Positions 57,553 to 64,000 of a stretch of 64,000 nucleotides of DNA are shown one piece after another. The notes under the pieces were generated by a model. It was not told the DNA's origin, made no database searches, and saw only the letters and a list, made by a program, of their open reading frames with translations. A program made the translations under genes and the position numbers. The first letter of the stretch is position 1; every line of letters begins with the position of its first letter. The DNA comes from Bacteroidales bacterium (lineage in GTDB: Bacteria > Bacteroidota > Bacteroidia > Bacteroidales > UBA932): positions 62,001 to 126,000 of the forward strand of contig JAFZXU010000061.1 in assembly GCA_017616655.1 (NCBI GenBank), written 5' to 3'.

Positions 57553-60500
57553 ATGCAAAGTAAAGGTGCCATCACGTTTGTGGCAATTCTAGTGGCCATT
57601 GCCTGCCTGTTCCAGCTGTCGTTTACGGCAGTTACCGCTATCCAGGAGGGAAAGGCTTCAAAGTATGCGGACAAGGTGGTCGAGGAAATCCAGCAGACTC
57701 CCGCTTTCGCGGCCGTCTCCGACCTTGACAAGGCCTTCTGGCTTGACTCCGTCAAGACCACCGCTAATAAGATTTATCTCGATTCCATAGCAGCCGAGAA
57801 GGTTTATTTCGGATACACCTACAAGGATGTGAAGGAGAAGGAACTCAACCTCGGCCTCGACCTGAAGGGCGGTATGAACGTCATGCTTCAGCTCGACCTC
57901 GCAGAACTCGTCCGCTCCTGCGCCCGTGAAAAGACCACGGAGCAGTTCGAGCAGGCCATGGCTCTCGCAAAGGAAAGGGCTTCCGAGTCCCACGAGGATT
58001 TCATCTCCCTCTTCGCAACGGCATGGGATGAGATCAACCCCAACCAGAGAATGTCGTTCGACATCGACCTTGACAAGCTCAGCGGCGATGTGAAGAACAA
58101 GACCAAGGCTACCAACTCCGAAATCATCAACCTCCTTCAGAAGGAGGCTGAGGCTGTCATCGGAAACTCCTACAATGTCGTGGAGCGCCGTGTCAACCAG
58201 TTCGGTGTTTCCCAGCCCAATATCCAGAAGATCGCGCGTACCGGCCGCATCCTCGTGGAGCTTCCGGGCGTGAAGGAGCCTGAGCGTGTAAGAAAGCTGC
58301 TCCAGGGAACCGCTTCCCTCGAGTTCTGGCAGACCTACACCTATCAGGAAATCGCTCCTTTCCTCCAGGATCTCAACGACCAGCTCCGCGACGAGCTCGC
58401 AGCCCTCGAGGCTTCCGAGCCCGCAGCAGAGAAGGCAGCAGAGGTTGCTGAAAAGCCCGCCACCATCGAGGACGAGCTTGCAGCATCCAACCAGGAGGTT
58501 ACCGACGCATCTTCCGAACTTGCAGAGAAGGCTAATCCGCTCTTCTCCAAGCTGCGTCTGATGGGCGGTAATTCCGCTTGCCTCGGTATCGCGCACTATC
58601 GCGACACCGCAGCCATCAACGCATGGATCAACAACTCCAAGGTTGCCTTCCCCGGCGACTTCGTTCCCGCTTGGAGCTTCAAGGCTTCATCCCTCCAGGG
58701 TCTTCAGCCCGATACTTGGTTCGAGCTCGTAGCCCTCAAGGGTGCGGCAGGCAAGGGTGCGGTTCTCGACGGCGGCGTGATTACCTCCGCCCGCGTGAAC
58801 TACAACCAGATCAACGGTGCAGCCGAGGTCAGCATGACCATGAACAGCACCGGTGCCGCAAAGTGGGAGGTGATTACCGAGCAGAACATCGGCCACCAGA
58901 TCGCAATCGTGATGGACGGACAGGTTTATTCCTATCCTAATGTCCAGAACAAGATCTCCGGCGGAAGTTCCCAGATTACCGGTAATTTCACCCAGGAAGA
59001 GGCAGACGACCTTGCGACAGTGCTCAAGTCGGGTAAGCTTTCCACCCCCGCACGCATCGTGCAGGAGCAGGTGGTAGGTCCTTCCCTCGGTAGCGCGTCC
59101 ATCCGTTCCGGTCTTATCTCCTTCATCATCGCATTCGTGCTGGTGCTCATCTACATGGTGATCTTCTACCGCCGTGCGGGTATCGCCGCCGACATCGCAC
59201 TTATCTGCAACGTGGTGTTCCTCTTCGGATCCCTCGTTTCGTTCGGCGCGGTCCTCACCCTCCCGGGTATCGCAGGTCTCGTCCTGACCCTGGGTATGGC
59301 GGTGGACGCCAACGTGATTATCTATGAGCGCGTCAAGGAGGAGCTCAACGCCGGCAAGGCGCTGCGTCTCGCCATCTCTGACGGTTACAAGAATGCGTAC
59401 TCCGCAATTCTTGACGGTCAGATCACGACCCTCCTCACCGGTATCATCCTCGCCATCTTCGGCTCGGGTGCGGTGAAGAGCTTCGCAATCGTGCTCGTCA
59501 TCGGTATCATCACTTCGGTGCTTACCTCCATCTTCGTCACCCGCCTCATCTTCGAGGCACGCCTGAAGCGCAACAAGGACATTTCGTTCTACACGAGTTT
59601 CTCCAAGAACTTCCTGAAGAACACCCACATCAACTTCCTCGACAAGCGCAGGATCTCCTACATTGTCTCGGGAGCCCTCTGCCTTATCGCGCTCATCTCC
59701 TGCTTCACCAAGGGATTCTCCTACGGTGTGGATTTCAGCGGCGGCCGTACCTATGTCGTACGTTTCGACCAGCCTGTAACCCCTGAGCAGGTGCGTGCGG
59801 CTACATTCGACGCTTTCGGCGAGGCTGCCGAGGTCAAGCAGTTCGGAGGTGCGAGCCAGATGCGTATCACCACCAAGTACATGATCAACGACGAGTCGAG
59901 CGAGACCGACAAGATGATCGAGGGCAAGCTCTATGAGGCATTGAAGGGCTTCTTCGCTTCCGACCCCACTCTCGAGCAGTTCACCTCCACGATCGACAAC
60001 CCGAACGGTATCATCAGTTCGGACCGCGTGGATGCCTCCATCGCGAGCGAGGTGAAGCGTGACGCCGTCATCGCGGTGATTATCGCGCTGATCGTCATCT
60101 TCGGCTACATTGCCTTCCGTTTCCGCAACTGGACTTACGGTCTCGGCGGTGTGACATCCCTGGCTCACAATGCAATCATCGTGATCGGCTTCTTCTCGTT
60201 ATTTACGGGAATCCTGCCGTTCACCCTCGACGTCGACCAGACATTCATCGCAGCAGTGCTGACCATCATCGGTTATTCGATCAACGACAACGTGGTCATC
60301 TTCGACCGTATCCGCGAATACAAGACGCTCTACCCGAAGCGTGACCTGAAGCAGAATATCAACGATGCATTGAACAGCACTCTGTCGCGTACCATCAACA
60401 CATCAGTCACCACGCTGGTCGTGCTGCTTGCAATCGCCATCTTCGGCGGAGAGAGCATCCGCGGATTCGCAGTGGCCCTGACTCTCGGTGTGATTGTCGG

Positions 60501-60591
60501 TACTTACGCTTCCATCTTCATCGGTACCCCGGTCATGTATGACCTGGTTACCAGAAGTGGCAAGAAGGAGAATAAGGCTGCTGCCAAATAA
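57553..60591 (+). CDS. secDF: Fused protein translocase subunit SecDF
   Basis: SecDF uses the proton gradient to help pull proteins through SecYEG. The 1012-residue protein fuses SecD and SecF, as is usual in Bacteroidota. The SecD half has one N-terminal transmembrane segment, LGLDLKGGMNVML near residue 97, and a large periplasmic P1 domain. An Ala/Glu-rich insert (about 280-325) follows, then a five-helix block with TLGMAVDANVIIYERVKEEL. The SecF half begins near 690 with GVDFSGGRTYVVRF at about 725 and ends with the second helix block (SINDNVVIFDRIREY). It is followed by a strong terminator. The many exported proteins in this window depend on this pathway. Confidence 0.97.
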   Translation: MQSKGAITFVAILVAIACLFQLSFTAVTAIQEGKASKYADKVVEEIQQTPAFAAVSDLDKAFWLDSVKTTANKIYLDSIAAEKVYFGYTYKDVKEKELNLGLDLKGGMNVMLQLDLAELVRSCAREKTTEQFEQAMALAKERASESHEDFISLFATAWDEINPNQRMSFDIDLDKLSGDVKNKTKATNSEIINLLQKEAEAVIGNSYNVVERRVNQFGVSQPNIQKIARTGRILVELPGVKEPERVRKLLQGTASLEFWQTYTYQEIAPFLQDLNDQLRDELAALEASEPAAEKAAEVAEKPATIEDELAASNQEVTDASSELAEKANPLFSKLRLMGGNSACLGIAHYRDTAAINAWINNSKVAFPGDFVPAWSFKASSLQGLQPDTWFELVALKGAAGKGAVLDGGVITSARVNYNQINGAAEVSMTMNSTGAAKWEVITEQNIGHQIAIVMDGQVYSYPNVQNKISGGSSQITGNFTQEEADDLATVLKSGKLSTPARIVQEQVVGPSLGSASIRSGLISFIIAFVLVLIYMVIFYRRAGIAADIALICNVVFLFGSLVSFGAVLTLPGIAGLVLTLGMAVDANVIIYERVKEELNAGKALRLAISDGYKNAYSAILDGQITTLLTGIILAIFGSGAVKSFAIVLVIGIITSVLTSIFVTRLIFEARLKRNKDISFYTSFSKNFLKNTHINFLDKRRISYIVSGALCLIALISCFTKGFSYGVDFSGGRTYVVRFDQPVTPEQVRAATFDAFGEAAEVKQFGGASQMRITTKYMINDESSETDKMIEGKLYEALKGFFASDPTLEQFTSTIDNPNGIISSDRVDASIASEVKRDAVIAVIIALIVIFGYIAFRFRNWTYGLGGVTSLAHNAIIVIGFFSLFTGILPFTLDVDQTFIAAVLTIIGYSINDNVVIFDRIREYKTLYPKRDLKQNINDALNSTLSRTINTSVTTLVVLLAIAIFGGESIRGFAVALTLGVIVGTYASIFIGTPVMYDLVTRSGKKENKAAAK

Positions 60592-60613
60592 TTGACGCAG
60601 CCTTTGTTCCTGA

Positions 60614-60644
60614 GGGCCGGTCCAAAAAGGACCGGCCCTTTTTT
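60614..60644 (+). terminator. Intrinsic terminator after secDF
   Basis: GGGCCGGTCC and GGACCGGCCC form a perfect 10-bp stem around AAAAA, followed by six T. It separates secDF from the convergent DUF2723 gene. Confidence 0.92.
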
Positions 60645-60652
60645 CTTCTCCG

Positions 60653-63600
60653 CTACTCGTTGCCGAGTTGCATCGCGTGGTAGAGCTTCTTCTGGATGAG
60701 TTCGGCTATATCCTTGTCGTCCTGCTTCTCGAGAATGTCGATCAGATAATAGAAGAGCGACACCTGGTCGTCCACGATCTTCTGGTTGATGATCTTTCCT
60801 CCGGGATTTGAGAAATAGACTATTCCCTGGATTATGGCGTCGGCGAACCTCTGGGCCAGGTCTATCGACTTCTCCCTGGCTCCGCACTGATAATATGTGT
60901 CCACCATCCTGGCGAGGCTGACCTCGTTGAGGCTCCGCATCCAGGAAACATTGTAGGGGAAGTTCTTCTCGGGCATGATATCTCCGATCCTGTCGAGCAG
61001 ATTCTCGGCCTTCTCGTTCTCGCCCCTCTCGATCATGATGCGGGCGGTGCTCACGAACATGTCGCGGATGGGAACCACGGCTTCGAAGGTATAGATATTC
61101 TGGTAATCGTAATAGACGTCATCCCTCTTGAGCGACTCGAACCTGTAGGTATTCATCAGATTGTCATACATCCTGTCGCTGTCGAAATAGATCTTCTCAC
61201 GGGGATTCTCGCTGTAGATGGGGACCAGCTTGTAGCAGAAACCGCACTGCTCGCTCCAGTTCTCAAGGCCGAGGTTTACATCGGCATTCTGGGTGACATA
61301 ATAGATGGGACGGTCCCAGTCGTAGTGGGCGAGGATGTCGAGTATGATGAGGTCGCACTTGCCGATGCGGTCGGCGCCGATGTTAAGCTCGACATAGTCG
61401 GCGATCCTGTCCCAATCCTTTTCGGGTACGATGCCGTACTTCTTGACATTCTCCTTGTTGACCGGCACCAGAAGCTTCTTGGCCGGGATGTAGTCGGTGA
61501 CGCCGTCAGCCATCCTGATATTGGGGTTGCGGAAGATGTCGATGGCTTCGGCGGCCAGGATCGGCCTGTTGAGGCGCTCCTCGACCCGAGGGAAATCATT
61601 CGTACCGTAGAGGTACTGGACGCGGTCTATGGTTATCGGAAGCGGGTCGGAATCGTACTGCTTGCGCTTCATCTGGTCGATATACCAGTCGGTGCCGAGC
61701 AGCGAGGTATTGACGATGCGCACGTCGGTGCGGATATTCTCCACCTCCTGGGCGTACCACAGGGGGAAGGTATCGTTGTCTCCGTGGGTGATTATGATGG
61801 CGTTGGGGCCGAGCGCCGCCAGATGGTTGTAAGCCATGTCGACGGCGGTGGTGCGGTTGCTGCGGTCGTGGTCGTCCCAGTTCTCGCATCCCATTATCAC
61901 TGGGACGCAGAGGCAGAGTGCGCCCGCTGCGGCTGCAGCGGCCACGGAATCCTTCTTCAGGGGCTTTTCGAGCCACTCCTGGACCTTCATCACGCCGAGT
62001 CCGATCCAGATGGCGAAGACATAGAAGGAGCCCGCATAGGCATAATCCCTCTCGCGTACCTGGAAAGGCGTCTGGTTGAGGTAAACCACGATCGCAAGGC
62101 CAGTCAGGATGAAGAGCAGGAAGGTGACCCAGCTGTTGCGGGAGTCGCGCCAGGTCTGGAAGAAGAGCCCTATCAGTCCGAGAATCAGGGGAAGGAAGAA
62201 GTAATGGTTCTTGGCCTTGTTGTGCGCAAGGATGTCCGGTGCCAGCGACTGGTCGTCCAGGCGCCACTTGTCCAGAGGTGTGATTCCGCTCTCCCAGTTT
62301 CCTGAGACCTTGTCGCCGGGAGTCTGTCCGTGGAAGTCGTTCTGACGCCCTACGAAGTTCCACATGAAGTAGCGGAAATACATGTAGAATACCTGATAAT
62401 CAAAGAAAAAGGCCATGTTGTCGACGAATCTCGGCAGCAGCACCACGCGCCTGTCGCCGTAGAGTGTGACGGTCCTGCGGCTCTTGCCGTGGGAATAGTT
62501 GTCGTAGAATCCCTTCTGCTTCTCGTCGAAGGAGTTCCACATCCTCGGGAAGAGCATCTTCGCCCCCGCGGGATAGGTGGGGACTATATTCTCGGCCTTA
62601 TAGTAGCGTCCGTCGAGCGGGGTCCAGTACTCCTTGGTCTTTATCTCATAGGGGGAGGCGTAGGTCTCTCCGTAGATGAGCGGGGCGCTGCCGTACTGTT
62701 CGCGGGAGAGGTAGCGCACCAGCGTGTAGGGGTTGTCGGGCTGATACTCGTTGGTCGGGGTGTTGGCGCTGGAGCGGATGATGGTGATGGCGAAGAGCGA
62801 ATAACCTATCACTATGGCGGTGAAGCAGAGTACGCCCGTGTGCCAAACCGGCTTCTCCTTCCTGCGCAGCACCTTGAGTGCGAAGAAGCATCCCGCCAGC
62901 AGCAGGATCATGAAGACCGCGGCGCCCACGTTGAATCCGGCTCCGAATCCGTTGACGAAGATCCTGTCAAAGAATGCCGCGACCTTGGGCAGATAAGGTA
63001 TGATGCCGAAGAGTATCAGGGCCAGGATCGCGCCGGAAAGCAGAAGTACGCCCAGTCCCTGCCAGAAGGAGACCTTTCCCTCCTTCTTCTTGAAATAGAT
63101 GATGAAGACGATGGCGGGGGTGGTAAGCAGGTTGAGCAGGTGCACCCCGATGGAGAGGCCCATCAGGAAGGATATCAGCACGATCCAGCGGTCGGCATAG
63201 GGTTCGTCGGCCTCCTCCTCCCATTTGAGGATGGCCCAGAAGACCGCCGCCGTGAAGAGGGAGGACATGGCATAGACCTCGCCCTCCACCGCGGAGAACC
63301 AGAAGGTGTCGGAGAAACAGTAGGCCATCGCACCCACGACTCCGGCCGCAAACAGGCCGATTGCCGCTCCCCGTGTCAGCTCCCTGCCGCTCTTCTCAAG
63401 GATGCGGCGTCCGAAATGGACTATCGTAAGATAGAGGAAGAAGATGGTGAGGGCCGAGCAGAGGCCGCTCATCGCATTCACTGCAGCGGCAGCGTGCATA
63501 TTGTCGGTGAACATCGTGAAGAATCTCGCGAAGAGGTTGAACACGGGATTTCCCGGCGGGTGGCCGACTTCGAGCTTGTAGGATGATGCGATGAACTCTC

Positions 63601-63715
63601 CGCAGTCCCAGAAACTTGCGGTCGGTTCGATGGTCGACAGATATACGAACGCCGAAACCGCGAAAACGACAGCCGCGACGACATTGTTTATCAATTTGAA
63701 TCTCTTTTTCTCCAT
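60653..63715 (-). CDS. DUF2723 membrane protein (TMEM260/O-mannosyltransferase-like)
   Basis: This 1020-residue protein has about ten to twelve transmembrane helices in the first 600 residues and a soluble C-terminal region. The N-terminus carries the DUF2723 signature: FVYLSTIEPTASFWDCGEFI and LEVGHPPGNPVFNL, with Asp-Cys-Gly-Glu and His-Pro-Pro-Gly, the pattern shared with GT-C glycosyltransferases. The family is related to TMEM260, described as a protein O-mannosyltransferase in animals. In Bacteroidota it is a candidate for O-glycosylation of exported proteins, but this is inference. The start ATG 63715 lies 74 nt after a predicted transcription start. It ends 8 nt after the T-run of the secDF terminator. 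Confidence 0.88.
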   Translation of the reverse strand: MEKKRFKLINNVVAAVVFAVSAFVYLSTIEPTASFWDCGEFIASSYKLEVGHPPGNPVFNLFARFFTMFTDNMHAAAAVNAMSGLCSALTIFFLYLTIVHFGRRILEKSGRELTRGAAIGLFAAGVVGAMAYCFSDTFWFSAVEGEVYAMSSLFTAAVFWAILKWEEEADEPYADRWIVLISFLMGLSIGVHLLNLLTTPAIVFIIYFKKKEGKVSFWQGLGVLLLSGAILALILFGIIPYLPKVAAFFDRIFVNGFGAGFNVGAAVFMILLLAGCFFALKVLRRKEKPVWHTGVLCFTAIVIGYSLFAITIIRSSANTPTNEYQPDNPYTLVRYLSREQYGSAPLIYGETYASPYEIKTKEYWTPLDGRYYKAENIVPTYPAGAKMLFPRMWNSFDEKQKGFYDNYSHGKSRRTVTLYGDRRVVLLPRFVDNMAFFFDYQVFYMYFRYFMWNFVGRQNDFHGQTPGDKVSGNWESGITPLDKWRLDDQSLAPDILAHNKAKNHYFFLPLILGLIGLFFQTWRDSRNSWVTFLLFILTGLAIVVYLNQTPFQVRERDYAYAGSFYVFAIWIGLGVMKVQEWLEKPLKKDSVAAAAAAGALCLCVPVIMGCENWDDHDRSNRTTAVDMAYNHLAALGPNAIIITHGDNDTFPLWYAQEVENIRTDVRIVNTSLLGTDWYIDQMKRKQYDSDPLPITIDRVQYLYGTNDFPRVEERLNRPILAAEAIDIFRNPNIRMADGVTDYIPAKKLLVPVNKENVKKYGIVPEKDWDRIADYVELNIGADRIGKCDLIILDILAHYDWDRPIYYVTQNADVNLGLENWSEQCGFCYKLVPIYSENPREKIYFDSDRMYDNLMNTYRFESLKRDDVYYDYQNIYTFEAVVPIRDMFVSTARIMIERGENEKAENLLDRIGDIMPEKNFPYNVSWMRSLNEVSLARMVDTYYQCGAREKSIDLAQRFADAIIQGIVYFSNPGGKIINQKIVDDQVSLFYYLIDILEKQDDKDIAELIQKKLYHAMQLGNE

Positions 63716-63795
63716 AAATATAATTTGTGACCAATTCTGTTTTCCGTCTCCGACTGCAAACAGAATCGTTCTAAAGTCAGTATTTCAATAGACAA

Positions 63796-63803
63796 CAAAG
63801 ATA
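63796..63803 (-). promoter_or_regulatory. -7 box for DUF2723 gene
   Basis: The minus strand reads TATCTTTG, an exact TAnnTTTG match. Predicted start near 63789. It is back to back with the plus-strand box at 63836. Confidence 0.45.
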
Positions 63804-63835
63804 GACAAAAAAGGGGATGATTCCCGCTTTTTAGC

Positions 63836-63843
63836 TAACTTTG
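63836..63843 (+). promoter_or_regulatory. -7 box for SUI1-like gene
   Basis: TAACTTTG matches TAnnTTTG. Predicted start near 63850, 20 nt before ATG 63870. Confidence 0.45.
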
Positions 63844-63869
63844 CGGAAATCTTCAACATCCGTACCGCG

Positions 63870-64000
63870 ATGGCCGACAATGACTGGAAAAGCAGGCTCG
63901 GAGTGGTCTTTTCGACCAATCCAGACTTCCGCTACGAGGAGGTCTGCGACGAGGAGGAGCCCGAGACCCTCGAGCCCTCGAAGCAGAAGCTCCTGGTGGG
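63870..64000 (+). CDS. SUI1/eIF1-like translation factor (YciH family), 5' part only
   Basis: The first 43 codons of a gene cut by the window edge encode MADNDWKSRLGVVFSTNPDF followed by an acidic stretch and TLEPSKQKL. This opening (D/N-DWKxRLxVVxSTNPDF, acidic spacer, LxPxKQxL) is typical of the short SUI1-domain translation initiation factors of Bacteroidota, which are related to eIF1 and E. coli YciH. The SUI1 core itself is beyond the window, so the call rests on the N-terminus. It has its own -7 box and is divergent from the DUF2723 gene. Confidence 0.78.
   Translation, partial: MADNDWKSRLGVVFSTNPDFRYEEVCDEEEPETLEPSKQKLLV

Overview
The window is from a Bacteroidales-type bacterium (phylum Bacteroidota). 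The evidence is two SusC/SusD outer-membrane pairs, fimbrillin-like lipoproteins, a C10 (streptopain-like) protease, a fused SecDF, a DUF2723 membrane protein, and -7 promoter boxes of the form TAnnTTTG upstream of many genes. The fairly GC-rich coding sequence would suit Rikenellaceae or uncultured Bacteroidales lineages, but genus cannot be decided here.

Layout. 1-20 kb is mostly housekeeping: a truncated outer-membrane barrel gene, mfd, a secreted Ntn amidohydrolase, ruvB, an alpha/beta hydrolase, hflX, a DmpA-type aminopeptidase, tonB, ybeY-mnmG, gcvH, ruvA, sufS with a SufE-DUF59 fusion, and glyS. 18.7-45.7 kb is an accessory locus. It runs from a second Ntn amidohydrolase and a serine beta-lactamase-fold lipoprotein, through two SusC-SusD pairs, to an operon of two secreted glutamine-amidotransferase-like (BPL_N-type) proteins and two more serine beta-lactamase-fold hydrolases. 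A reverse-strand cobC-cobT-cobS block follows, then three larger lipoproteins in which a fimbrillin-like domain is fused to the same amidotransferase-like domain. 45.7-55 kb is rich in repeats and mobile elements: an Rpn-type nuclease gene, tRNA-Pro, abrB plus an acyltransferase, a fimbrillin-like/C10-protease operon with a tiny third gene, tRNA-Ser, and a Y1 (RAYT-type) transposase flanked by two copies of a 166-bp palindromic element, with a third copy at 45.9 kb. 55-64 kb holds a C69 dipeptidase, a PD40/SPOR-like protein, secDF, a DUF2723 protein and the start of a SUI1/eIF1-like gene.

The most notable content is five paralogues of a secreted class-I amidotransferase-fold protein. All retain a Cys/His-x-Glu triad and a C-terminal PPC-like domain. 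They sit beside SusCD importers and many exported amide-bond hydrolases (Ntn C45-like x2, C69, S12-like x3, DmpA, C10). I infer, but cannot prove, an envelope system that captures and breaks down amide- or peptide-bonded substrates. Other unusual points are a cloverleaf-like 152-bp palindrome just upstream of glyS, the RAYT/palindrome family, a SufE-DUF59 fusion, parS-like sites, and an (AAT)6 microsatellite inside a putative promoter spacer.
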